In this document: positions 30,536 to 39,100 of the stretch, piece by piece
Position numbering within the stretch: the first letter of the stretch is position 1
How the letters are laid out: each line of letters starts with the position of its first letter
Assembly: GCA_964529445.1 (NCBI GenBank)
Contig: CAZGWJ010000002.1
Coordinates: forward strand, 28,699-92,698
Reading direction: 5' to 3'
Length of the DNA stretch: 64,000 bases
Origin: CAZGWJ01 sp964529445
GTDB taxonomy: Bacteria > Oederibacteriota > Muellerivitia > Muellerivitales > Muellerivitaceae
Translations under genes and position numbers: made by a program
Notes under the pieces: generated by a model
What the model was told of the DNA's origin: nothing
Database searches by the model: none
What the model saw: only the letters and a program-made list of their open reading frames with translations

Positions 30536-33500
30536 ATGCGGACCAAGACAAGGATTCTTGCGAACGGGATCATCCTCGTGCTTTTCCTGGGGACGGCGTC
30601 TCCGGTGAAGGCCGCCACCTATTTCGGCGATGTTGGATTCATCGAAACGGCGCTTGCCTCCCGCTCCGACATTCTCTTCTTCTCGGGTTACGAGACCAAC
30701 CCCTGGAACTCGGTCTGGGGGCTTGATTGGGGTCCCTCGCCCGCCGTCAACCACACGATCATTACGGGCGCGGAAGCTTTTTCCGGCAACACCGCACGCG
30801 TGTTCTATCCCGCCAACACCTTCGGGACCTCCACAAACGGGACTCAATACTTCCAGGATTGGGCCAATTTCCCCATCGCCCCGCGGGAATCGGCCTATGT
30901 CCGCTACTATGTGAAATTCCAGCCGGGTTTCCAATTCGCCAAGGGCGGCAAGCTTCCGGGATTCTGTGGTGCCGGCTGCAACACGGGTTGTTCGGGTATC
31001 CCGACCGGGTTCGACGGGTGGAGCGCCCGCATCATGTGGCGCGGCAACGGGCAGATCGTGCAATACGTGTACCACATGGACCAGGCCAACGAGTGCGGCA
31101 CCGATTTCCCGTGGACGCTATCGGGATGTCCCGTTTACTTCAAGCCGGGCGAATGGCACTGTGTCGAGACCTACGTGCAGATGAACACCGTCGGCCAGGC
31201 CAATGGCATCCTGCGGTCCTGGTTGAACGGACAGTTGGCGCTCGAGGTGACGAACATGCGTTGGCGGGCTACCACCGCCATTCAGGTCGACCATTTCTAT
31301 TTCTCGACCTTCTTCGGCGGGAGCGATGCGACCTGGAACTCGCCCCAGGATCAGTACGCTTATTTCGACAACTTCGTCATCGCCGAGAACTATATCGCAC
31401 CCATCCCGGGTCCCGCAGGGACCCCGACACCGACCGCCACGCCCTCGCCGCCTCCCGGGTACACGATGGTCACGCGGATCTTCGACAGCGACAACACCGG
31501 TTGGGCGACGAGCAACTGGTCGTCGGGTACCTACAACTTCAACGATCCCGCCCAGAACCACACGACGGGAGGCGCGGAAAGCCTCCGCATCCAGTACGCG
31601 GACGGCGGGTGGGGGGCCGCGCAGTTCACCTCGCCCGTGACCCTGACACCTTCCGGTTTCGAAAACCTCTACCTCTGGGTCTATCCGCTCGGGTGCGATG
31701 CGGTGTTCCGCGTAAGGGTCCGATTGGGATCCACGGACGTCGCGGAAACCGTCATCAACGGCGGATATGTGGGCGGTTGGCGCGTCAACCAGTGGAACCT
31801 GGTGATCGTTCCCAAGACACTCTTGAACCTCACCTCCCAGTCTTTCGATCGGGTCCTCTTGGTTTCGAACAGCACGGTGGCCTGTTCGGCTTTCCACGTG
31901 GACGACTTCGTCCTGGGGAACGCTTCCACGGTCCCGACCTCCACCCCGACCAGGACCCCGACCGCTTTCGTGCCGACCGCCACTTGGACCCGGACGAACA
32001 CATGGACGCCATCGATGACGTTCACACATTCGGTCACGCCGACGGCAACGAGGACCTCGACGGCGTCGAGCACGGCGACCCGAACCGCCACCCAAACCGT
32101 CACCTCTACGGCGACCCGAACAGGCACGGCGACTTCCACGGTCACGCGTTCAGCGACCCCGACCGCGACGAACACGCCGACCCGCACGGCGACGAATACC
32201 CCCACTTTGTCCGCGACGCTTTCGCCGACGGGTACCCCGACCGCCACTTGGACGCGGACGAATACGCCCACCTTCACCTCCACCCCCACCGCCACGCGCA
32301 CCGTCACCCGGTCGGCGACACCATCGCTGACGGTCACGAACAGCGCAACCTCCACGGCGACCCGTACGGGCACGGCGACTTCCACGGTCACGCGTTCGGC
32401 AACCCCGACCGCGACGAACACGCCGACCCGCACGGCGACGAATACCCCCACTTTGTCCGCGACGCCGTCACCCACGGCCACCCCGACGGATTCCCCCACG
32501 ATGACGCGCACCCGGACGTTCACCCTGACGTTTTCACCGACGTGGACGCAGACCCCTACGGCGACACCGTCCCGATCCCCAACCCGCACGGCTTCGCCGA
32601 CCGCTACGGGCGCCGCGTGCGCCAAGCGCATGCTGGCCTACTATCCCTATTGGGACTCCACCTACCGGGCCGCGAACATTCCCATGACGCGCTTTTCCCA
32701 CATCTGCCATGCCTTCGTGCAACCCCAGGCGGACGGATCGCTGGTCGCGCCGGGGGGTTACCTGGAGCCCCAGTTGATCACCCTGGCCCATGCCGCGGGG
32801 GTGAAGGTACTGGTCTCGGTGGGCGGCGCGGATTCGGTTGCGGACGCGAATTTCAGGACGATCGCGGCTTCGGCCGCACTTCGGACCGCTTTTGCGAACT
32901 CGCTGGAATCCTTCTGTCGAACGAACGGCTATGACGGCGTGGATCTCGATTGGGAGTTCCCCTCGGACGCATCGGACCGGGCCAACTTGAACCTGATGGT
33001 GCAAGCCATCCGCGCCCGGTTCGACGGGGCGGCCGCCCCCGCGCCGGACTGGCTCATCACGATGGCCGTGAGCGGGTCGAACTGGTGGGCTCAGTGGCTC
33101 GATTACGCGACCTTGACCCCGCTGATGGATTTCTACAACCTCATGACCTACGACATGACCGGGAGCTGGCTGGACCACGCCGCACACAACGCGCCGATGG
33201 TGCAGGGGGGAAATCCCTACGCGGACCTCGACGTGGCCGAGGCCGTGGACTACACGCTCATCACCCGGGGAATCCCGGCCGCGAAGGTGAACCTGGGCAT
33301 CCCGTTCTACGGCTACCGTTTTCCCTCGACGGAGAACCTCTACGATCCCTGCGGCGGCCCCTGCTCGACGGCCGTGCAGATGAATTACGACGCCATCGCG
33401 CCGTTGATCGGTGCCGGGTGGACCCGTTCCTGGGATGCCCAATGCCAGGTGCCCTACCTGCGCAACGACGCGGGGGCCGGGTTCATCACCTACGATGATT

Positions 33501-35014
33501 CCCAGTCCGTGACGATCAAGGCGAACTATGCGCTCACGACAAGAGGCCTGGGCGGGATCTTCATGTGGGACATCACGGCGGACACCGTGGGGGCCAGTCA
33601 GCCGCTCCTGGACGCCATGCACACCGGATACCTAGCGGCCTGCGGGTTGACCGGCTCTCCCACCCCCTCGGCGAGCTTCACTCCCACGCCGACGAGCACG
33701 AGTACGGTCACGACGACCGTCACCCGGACCCCGACTCCCACCGTCACGAACACCCCGACGAGAACGGCGACCGTATCACTGACCCGGACCTCCACTCCCA
33801 CGATGACGATGACATCCACGCCTACCTTCAGCTTGACGCTGACGTCCACCCCGACCCGCACCGGGACCTTCACTTCGACCTGGACGGGCGTCCTGCCGAC
33901 GTCGACCCCGACGTCGACGCATACAGCCACCCGAACACCGACGATCACTTGGACTTCCCCGTTCACGAACACGTCCACGAGTACCGCGACGCGGACCTTC
34001 ACGGCGACCTTGACAGCGACCCGAACTTGGACGGGTACTCCCTCCTTCACCCCGACGACGACCTCCACCCGGACGGGAACGGATACTTACACGCCCACGC
34101 GCACGCACACAGCGACTTATACCCTGACCGCTACCTACACGGCGACGCCGACCTATTCCCCGACTTCGACGCTCCCGCCGGGAACCGACACGCCCACCCC
34201 GGCACCGACGGATTCGATGACGCCTACGGCGTCCCTCACCGCTACCCAGTCAGCGACACTGTCGCTGACGAGGTCTCCGACGCCTTCGGCTTCGCCGACA
34301 CCCACTTCCACGTCCACCGCGAGTTTCACGGCGACGGGGTCGCCCATTCCATCCTGGACGCCGTCCTTCACTCCGAGTTGGACGCCTTCGGCGACTCCCA
34401 CAGCGACACGGACGGCATCCAGGACGGCGACCGAAACCCGAACAGCGTCGCCAACCTCCACTTATTCGGTGACTTCGTCCCCGAGTGCGACACGAACCTC
34501 GTCGCCGTCTTTGACGCCCACGGACAGCCCCACGCCCACTCCAACGCGAACATTCACGCCCAGTTGGACGTTCACGCCGACGTACACCCAAACGGCGGTA
34601 TTCACGAACACGCCATCCTTCACCGGGACTCCGACCTTCAGCCCCACGCCGACCGAAACACCGGAATTCACCTCCACTCCGACGTTGTCTTGGTCATCGA
34701 CTCCTAACTTCTCATTCCTAACTCCTCACTCGACGGAAGTCGTGCCTTACCCCAACCCCTGTACGGGAGCCTGCGACGAGGTGACGGTGAACGTGGAGGT
34801 GAGGGAATCGGGCGAGACCGTTCGCATCCGGCTCTTCACAACGGCCTACCGGAAGATCGCCGAGACCGCGTGGAACACCCTTCCGACGGGCGTCTCGCCG
34901 GTGAAGGTTTCCTTGCGGGATTCGAGGGGTCGGAGATTGGCGAACGGCCTGTACCATATCCGGGTGGTTTCGGGCGCGGGAGAGGCCGGCGGAAAACTGC
35001 TGATTCTAAGGTGA
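30536..35014 (+). CDS. Secreted multidomain enzyme: PL14-like lyase, carbohydrate-binding module, GH18 chitinase
   Basis: A 1,492-residue exported protein with a signal peptide at residues 1-26. An N-terminal domain (about 35-290; RYYVKFQPGFQFAKGGKLPGF, WSARIMWRGNGQIVQYVYHMDQ, GSDATWNSPQDQYAYFDNFVIA) resembles family 14 polysaccharide lyases. A beta-sandwich module (about 310-463) begins FDSDNTGWATSNWS. Thr-Pro linkers cover about 465-690 and 1041-1390. The GH18 domain (693-1040) has the catalytic DGVDLDWE with Glu807 and FYNLMTYDMTGSW. A YPNP-type C-terminal domain ends KLLILR. Likely acts on acidic polysaccharides and chitin-like polymers outside the cell. The lyase assignment is less certain than the chitinase. 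Confidence 0.82.
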   Translation: MRTKTRILANGIILVLFLGTASPVKAATYFGDVGFIETALASRSDILFFSGYETNPWNSVWGLDWGPSPAVNHTIITGAEAFSGNTARVFYPANTFGTSTNGTQYFQDWANFPIAPRESAYVRYYVKFQPGFQFAKGGKLPGFCGAGCNTGCSGIPTGFDGWSARIMWRGNGQIVQYVYHMDQANECGTDFPWTLSGCPVYFKPGEWHCVETYVQMNTVGQANGILRSWLNGQLALEVTNMRWRATTAIQVDHFYFSTFFGGSDATWNSPQDQYAYFDNFVIAENYIAPIPGPAGTPTPTATPSPPPGYTMVTRIFDSDNTGWATSNWSSGTYNFNDPAQNHTTGGAESLRIQYADGGWGAAQFTSPVTLTPSGFENLYLWVYPLGCDAVFRVRVRLGSTDVAETVINGGYVGGWRVNQWNLVIVPKTLLNLTSQSFDRVLLVSNSTVACSAFHVDDFVLGNASTVPTSTPTRTPTAFVPTATWTRTNTWTPSMTFTHSVTPTATRTSTASSTATRTATQTVTSTATRTGTATSTVTRSATPTATNTPTRTATNTPTLSATLSPTGTPTATWTRTNTPTFTSTPTATRTVTRSATPSLTVTNSATSTATRTGTATSTVTRSATPTATNTPTRTATNTPTLSATPSPTATPTDSPTMTRTRTFTLTFSPTWTQTPTATPSRSPTRTASPTATGAACAKRMLAYYPYWDSTYRAANIPMTRFSHICHAFVQPQADGSLVAPGGYLEPQLITLAHAAGVKVLVSVGGADSVADANFRTIAASAALRTAFANSLESFCRTNGYDGVDLDWEFPSDASDRANLNLMVQAIRARFDGAAAPAPDWLITMAVSGSNWWAQWLDYATLTPLMDFYNLMTYDMTGSWLDHAAHNAPMVQGGNPYADLDVAEAVDYTLITRGIPAAKVNLGIPFYGYRFPSTENLYDPCGGPCSTAVQMNYDAIAPLIGAGWTRSWDAQCQVPYLRNDAGAGFITYDDSQSVTIKANYALTTRGLGGIFMWDITADTVGASQPLLDAMHTGYLAACGLTGSPTPSASFTPTPTSTSTVTTTVTRTPTPTVTNTPTRTATVSLTRTSTPTMTMTSTPTFSLTLTSTPTRTGTFTSTWTGVLPTSTPTSTHTATRTPTITWTSPFTNTSTSTATRTFTATLTATRTWTGTPSFTPTTTSTRTGTDTYTPTRTHTATYTLTATYTATPTYSPTSTLPPGTDTPTPAPTDSMTPTASLTATQSATLSLTRSPTPSASPTPTSTSTASFTATGSPIPSWTPSFTPSWTPSATPTATRTASRTATETRTASPTSTYSVTSSPSATRTSSPSLTPTDSPTPTPTRTFTPSWTFTPTYTQTAVFTNTPSFTGTPTFSPTPTETPEFTSTPTLSWSSTPNFSFLTPHSTEVVPYPNPCTGACDEVTVNVEVRESGETVRIRLFTTAYRKIAETAWNTLPTGVSPVKVSLRDSRGRRLANGLYHIRVVSGAGEAGGKLLILR
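32101..32465 (+). repeat. Near-identical 119-bp direct repeats in the first Thr-Pro linker
   Basis: Bases 32101-32219 and 32347-32465 differ at only a few positions, offset 246 bp. Both encode RTGTATSTVTRSATPTATNT and neighbouring units. Recent duplication or gene conversion within the linker is likely. Confidence 0.8.
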
Positions 35015-35066
35015 GTAACCGGGTCGACTCGAACAAGGAATATCTGTCTTTCCGCGATTCAGACGG

Positions 35067-35072
35067 TAAAAT
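35067..35072 (+). promoter_or_regulatory. -10 box of the LacI-family gene
   Basis: TAAAAT ends 10 nt before the ATG at 35083 and no Shine-Dalgarno sequence intervenes, so the mRNA leader is about 3 nt or absent. Confidence 0.5.
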
Positions 35073-35082
35073 AAGCGTTCCT

Positions 35083-36135
35083 ATGAAAAAGCGCGCAACC
35101 ATCGTGGACATCGCCCGTGCCGTCGGGGTCACCGACGGAACGGTGAGCCGTGCCCTCGCCAACGATCCCCGCGTGAGGGCCGAGACGCGCGAAAGGATCC
35201 TCGCCGCCGCGAAGGAACTGAACTACCGTCCCCACCTCTCGGCCCGGCTCTTCAAGCAGGGGATCACCAAGAACATCGGGGTCTACAGCGAGCAGGGGGC
35301 CTGGATCTTCTTCCACTCCTATTTCGGCCGCCTGGTCTCGGGGCTGGCCGAGGCCGCGCAGGCGGAGAGCGAACACCTCGTGTTCTACCTCCCCCCCAAG
35401 GAGGCCCAGCCCATCCGCTCGACCCTCGTGAAACTCGAGGGGCTTGACGCCCTGCTCGACGGGCGAGTGGACGGGGCGGTGGTCCTGGGGGGCGACCTCA
35501 TCGCGCCCGGGGACCGGGCCATGCTGAAGGATTCCAACCTGCCCGTGGTCTTCCTATCCAACAACATCGACATCCCCGGCTTCTTCCAGATCCAATCCGG
35601 GGCGCGGGAGCGAACGCGAGCGGCCTTCGACCACCTGGTCGCCCTCGGCCACCGCCGCATCGGCCTCTCCGGCTACTACCAGGACGCGCACTACATGCAG
35701 GCCTCGCTCAAGGGCTTCCGGGAATCGCTCGAGTCCCACGGCCTCCCCTGGGAACCGCGTTTCGTGGCCACCCCCACGCAGGCCGCCTTCTTCGATCCCG
35801 AGGACATGAGGGCCCGCCTTTCCCGCCTTCGGGAAGCGGGCGTCACGGCCATCATCTCGACGGAGAACGTGGAGGCACTGACCTTCGTCCAGCAGATGAC
35901 GCTGGAAGGCGTCCGGATCCCGCAGGACATGAGCGTGGTGAGTTTCGGGCCCCTCTGGCGCGGTTTCTTCCAGGGACGCCCGCCGTTGTCCACCTTCGAC
36001 GCGGCCCTGGACCTCTACGGCCGGAAATGCTTCGAGATGTTCAAGGAGGCGCGGGAGGGGAAACCCGTCCGCCAGGAGACCATGGAATGGCGGCTGTCCC
36101 CCGGCGGCGAGACGCTGGGTCCGCCCCGGGGATGA
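35083..36135 (+). CDS. LacI-family transcriptional regulator
   Basis: A 350-residue repressor. The DNA-binding headpiece is ATIVDIARAVGVTDGTVSRALANDPRVRAETRERILAAAKELNYRPH at residues 5-50. It is followed by a periplasmic-binding-protein-like sensor domain (NIGVYSEQGAWIFFHSYFGRLVSGLAEAA, HLVALGHRRIGLSGYYQDAH). The ligand is probably a sugar or oligosaccharide. It lies directly after the PL14/GH18 gene, which it may control. The ATG at 35083 begins at the headpiece. Confidence 0.9.
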   Translation: MKKRATIVDIARAVGVTDGTVSRALANDPRVRAETRERILAAAKELNYRPHLSARLFKQGITKNIGVYSEQGAWIFFHSYFGRLVSGLAEAAQAESEHLVFYLPPKEAQPIRSTLVKLEGLDALLDGRVDGAVVLGGDLIAPGDRAMLKDSNLPVVFLSNNIDIPGFFQIQSGARERTRAAFDHLVALGHRRIGLSGYYQDAHYMQASLKGFRESLESHGLPWEPRFVATPTQAAFFDPEDMRARLSRLREAGVTAIISTENVEALTFVQQMTLEGVRIPQDMSVVSFGPLWRGFFQGRPPLSTFDAALDLYGRKCFEMFKEAREGKPVRQETMEWRLSPGGETLGPPRG

Positions 36136-36170
36136 TGGGAACCTTACAGGTTCGCCCGCGTCCAACAGAC

Positions 36171-36665
36171 ATGAACCCAACGGTCCCTCGATCCGCCACC
36201 GGCTTGTTCCTGGCCCTCCTTTTCCTTTCGTCCCTTTCAGCCTGCAAGAAAGCCGACAGTCCCACCCTGCCGGATCCCGGATCCCCCGTCCCCTCGTCGG
36301 GTTGCCCGGTCGCGGCCATTCCCGTGGCCGTCAACGCGGCCGGGGTGACCTTCGACCGGAGCACCACGGGAGCCGGGAACCATTTCGAGGGGGCTTCCTG
36401 CCAGTCGGGCACGGGGGCGCCGGACGAGGTCTACGTCTTCACGCTGGCGTCCCAGGCCCGGGTCCAGGTGATGCGGGCGGCCGCCTGGGACCTGCGAGTG
36501 TCCCTCAGGTTTTCCTCCTGCACGGGCGCCGAAACGGTCTGTTTCTCGGGGACGGGATCCTCGGAAAGGGAACTGGCGTCGGGCACCTACTACCTGATCG
36601 TGGACGGGGATCTTTCCACGGATTCAGGGGAGTACCAGCTGGGGATCACCGATGTGACGCCTTGA
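36171..36665 (+). CDS. Lipoprotein with a PPC-like beta-sandwich domain
   Basis: A 164-residue lipoprotein: signal peptide and lipobox LSAC with Cys25, a Pro-rich linker, then a beta-rich domain (FEGASCQSGTGAPDEVYVFTLASQARVQVM, ETVCFSGTGSSERELASGTYYLIVDGDLSTDSGEYQLGI) that resembles bacterial pre-peptidase C-terminal domains. Such domains often sit at the ends of secreted proteins; here it forms the whole mature protein. Function unknown. The ATG at 36171 starts at the signal peptide. Confidence 0.65.
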   Translation: MNPTVPRSATGLFLALLFLSSLSACKKADSPTLPDPGSPVPSSGCPVAAIPVAVNAAGVTFDRSTTGAGNHFEGASCQSGTGAPDEVYVFTLASQARVQVMRAAAWDLRVSLRFSSCTGAETVCFSGTGSSERELASGTYYLIVDGDLSTDSGEYQLGITDVTP

Positions 36666-36677
36666 GACCCGTTTCCT

Positions 36678-36895
36678 GAGACTGTCGGAAAACCCAACCG
36701 TCACCCCAAAAGATACGCCCCCTCTCCCTTTGTCCCTCCCCCGCAAGCGGGGGAGGGAGGATTTCCTTTGTTTCCCTCGCCCGTTTACGGGAGAGGCGCG
36801 TCCTGTAGCGTGCGCAAGGCGCTCGGCTACAGGGGCAGGGAGAGGGGTCTGTTGTAGTTCGTCGTAAGTATCCGGAGGATTTTTCCGACAGTCTC
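36678..36895. mobile_element. MITE-like element with 15-bp terminal inverted repeats
   Basis: GAGACTGTCGGAAAA at 36678-36692 recurs inverted at 36881-36895 without mismatch. The 188 bp inside contain no gene but hold three CCCTCTCCC-type palindromes, including CCCTCCCCCGCAAGCGGGGG. This has the form of a short non-autonomous transposable element that carries or captured repetitive palindromes. Confidence 0.6.
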
Positions 36896-36898
36896 TTC

Positions 36899-38260
36899 CT
36901 ATTGATAGAACCGCACCGATAGCCACTTCGTCTCGCCCGCCTTCACCGTCACCGGCAGGACCTTCTCCTCCACCACGAATCCTCGCTCGCTCAGGGAGCG
37001 CACCACCAGGGTCTGGGGCCTTCCTTCGGGTACCGTGAGTTTCACCAGGCCGATGCGCCTGGGCAGGAGGAACCAGGACCGGGTATCGGCCTGCTCGGTG
37101 GTGATGTTCAGGAGGTTCACCGCCCACCCCACGAGGTCGCCGCCCTGTTTACGAGCCTGGTGGCGGGTCAGTTCCTTCGCAACGGCCCGTGCCACAGTCT
37201 TGAGGAGCATCCCGGGGATCCCGCGACCGAACTCGTCGTGCGCGACCGGCGCGAGGTCCAGGAGTGTCTGGGTGGAGCGCAGGGTACCGTCCGCCGGACC
37301 CGCCTCGCAGGAGCCGCTCCGGAGGGGGAAGTCCTCCATCACAGGGAAGGCGAACTGCAGGACCTGCTTCAGCGTGACCTCGGTGTGGCGGTAGCTGAAG
37401 AGAGTACCGCTGAAGGTGTCCACGTAGCGCCGGGCGAGGGAATCGGACGACTCGCCATGCTTCACCTCCAGGAGCGGGAGCGTGATGGTGACCTCGCTCT
37501 TGTAGGGCACGAAACCCGTTTCGACGAAGAGGATAACGTTCCGCTTGGCCTCGGCGTCCGCGCGGGCGGGGAGCGCGGCGTCCTTCGCGGCCAGGTCCTT
37601 CACCTCGCCGGTCGCGCCCGCGCGTTTCGCGGCGAGGTAGTAGTCAGCCGCCAGGGTGGCCGGAGGGCCTTCCTTCATACGCGAATACCGGCGGTACGAG
37701 TTCCGGAACGAGATGAGGGCGTTGTCCCATTGTCCGGCCGAGGCGTAGAGGAGACCGGTCAGGTAGGTCAGGAAGGCCGCAGGCGGCCCGTTGCGCCCGT
37801 CGGATTTTTCCGTGTAGCGCGAGATGGAAAAATCCGATTTCCGAGCCTCGACCAGGGCCTCGTCGGGGAGCCCCAGGTTCCTGTAGTTGAGGGCGCGATA
37901 GTAGGGGATGAGCGACATCTCGAAGAGAGGGCTCGAGTAGGGAAGGACCTTGTCGGAGGTGATGAGGGAGAGGGCGGCCTTGGAGAGCGACTTCGTGTAC
38001 AGCTCGTCGGCCTTGCGCTCAGCGCGCTCGAAAAGGACGTTGCTTTCCTTGAAGCGGCCGTCCAGGTGGAGAAGATGGGCTTTCTCCAGGAGCCAAAGGA
38101 GGTCGCCGTCCTTGGCTTTCTTCGCCTCGAAATTCTGCACGGCGCGGGGAACATCCCCCGCATAGAGGGGATAGCGCACTGAACCCATGCTTTGCATGTG
38201 CGTGGCGCAGCCGGACAGGAGGAGCCCGGAGGTCAGGAATAAAAGGAGCAGGAATCTCAC
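36899..38260 (-). CDS. COG3014-type lipoprotein
   Basis: A 453-residue lipoprotein with lipobox LSGC (Cys18). The N-terminal part is TPR-like and helical (DGDLLWLLEKAHLLHLDGRFKESNVLFERAERKADELYTKS, then YYRALNYRNLGLPDEALVEARK). The C-terminal part is beta-rich with LVKLTVPEGRPQTLVVRSL. It matches a conserved family often found next to LpoB-like proteins, as here: the lpoB-like gene is 66 nt upstream on the same strand. A role in cell-wall or outer-membrane assembly is inferred from that pairing only. Confidence 0.7.
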   Translation of the reverse strand: MRFLLLLFLTSGLLLSGCATHMQSMGSVRYPLYAGDVPRAVQNFEAKKAKDGDLLWLLEKAHLLHLDGRFKESNVLFERAERKADELYTKSLSKAALSLITSDKVLPYSSPLFEMSLIPYYRALNYRNLGLPDEALVEARKSDFSISRYTEKSDGRNGPPAAFLTYLTGLLYASAGQWDNALISFRNSYRRYSRMKEGPPATLAADYYLAAKRAGATGEVKDLAAKDAALPARADAEAKRNVILFVETGFVPYKSEVTITLPLLEVKHGESSDSLARRYVDTFSGTLFSYRHTEVTLKQVLQFAFPVMEDFPLRSGSCEAGPADGTLRSTQTLLDLAPVAHDEFGRGIPGMLLKTVARAVAKELTRHQARKQGGDLVGWAVNLLNITTEQADTRSWFLLPRRIGLVKLTVPEGRPQTLVVRSLSERGFVVEEKVLPVTVKAGETKWLSVRFYQ

Positions 38261-38326
38261 GTTAGGTCGCTCGAAAGGGAATGGCGGGGCGGGAGGTTCC
38301 CGCCCCGCCCCTGGAGAAAGATCGCC

Positions 38327-38947
38327 TCAGGGTTTGAATTTGCCCTTTTGCACCATCTTCTTGATCTTGTGCTCGCCGATCCAGGCCTTCTCGTTGGTCT
38401 CGATGTTCACCAGCGTGAGGTCCACCTGGTAGTACTTCAGGTCCTTGCCCTTCTCCTGGTCGTTCAACTGGGTGATCTCGCCCAGGAGCATGAAATCGGC
38501 GCCCTTTTCCCGTCCCATGCGTTTCAAGGTCTCGGGGGAGGCGTTGACCTGCTGTTCGGCCCTCTCGTTGCGGACCTCGCCGCGCTCCTCGACCGAGGCC
38601 ACCACGCCCACTTGGCCCGACTTCACGAAGGCCTTTTCGATCTCGCGCAGGAAGGCCGAGGTGGGAATGTGTTCCAGGGACTTGTTGCGGATGGAGCCCG
38701 CGATAACCACCGGGCGGCGGCTCTTGTTCGCCGATTCAAAACGGGCCAGCCACGGATCGCCCAGGCAGTCAGCGATCATGACCTTGGCGGTCTGCTGGGA
38801 ATCCGTGTCGTTCCACATCCCGGAAAGGTCCACCTGGGTGGAAGGATCGATGCGGGTTACCTGCCGCTTGGCGCAACCGACGGTGCCGAGGAGCGTCAAA
38901 ACGAGCGCCAGACTCGCCAGGGATGTCCAAAGGTTCTTTCGATGCAT
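38327..38947 (-). CDS. LpoB-family penicillin-binding-protein activator lipoprotein
   Basis: A 206-residue outer-membrane lipoprotein with lipobox TVGC (Cys25). The family core includes VDLSGMWNDTDSQQTAKVMIADCLGDPWL, RPVVIAGSIRNKSLEHIPTSAFLREIEKAFV, GADFMLLGEITQLND and KYYQVDLTLVNIETNEKAWIGEHKIKK. In enterobacteria LpoB reaches through peptidoglycan to stimulate PBP1b. The start at 38947 has GGAGTC upstream; the frame extends further but without a site. Confidence 0.87.
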   Translation of the reverse strand: MHRKNLWTSLASLALVLTLLGTVGCAKRQVTRIDPSTQVDLSGMWNDTDSQQTAKVMIADCLGDPWLARFESANKSRRPVVIAGSIRNKSLEHIPTSAFLREIEKAFVKSGQVGVVASVEERGEVRNERAEQQVNASPETLKRMGREKGADFMLLGEITQLNDQEKGKDLKYYQVDLTLVNIETNEKAWIGEHKIKKMVQKGKFKP

Positions 38948-39088
38948 GGAAGACTCCTTGCTTGGAAAAAGGATCGACAGCGAGGGCCCATTGTATCCCC
39001 CGTCCATGAGACAAAGGAAGGCTGGCCGGGGTTCCCTTAAAAAACCGAGGACCCGGAAAATGGCCGTTTTTGGGCCGCTTCAGGGGTA

Positions 39089-39094
39089 TATAAT
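39089..39094 (+). promoter_or_regulatory. -10 box of the nuclease gene, implying a leaderless mRNA
   Basis: TATAAT ends 6 nt before the ATG at 39101, which places the expected transcription start at or next to the A of the start codon. Confidence 0.6.
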
Positions 39095-39100
39095 CCGTCC

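Noticed and set aside
30727..32934. A 735-codon ORF in another frame of the PL14/GH18 gene, and similar long antisense ORFs over the Thr-Pro linkers
   Set aside because: ACC/ACG-rich repeat DNA leaves all six frames open. The translation is His/Arg/Pro- or Val/Gly-rich without domains, while the chosen frame has signal peptide, catalytic motifs and linkers in order.
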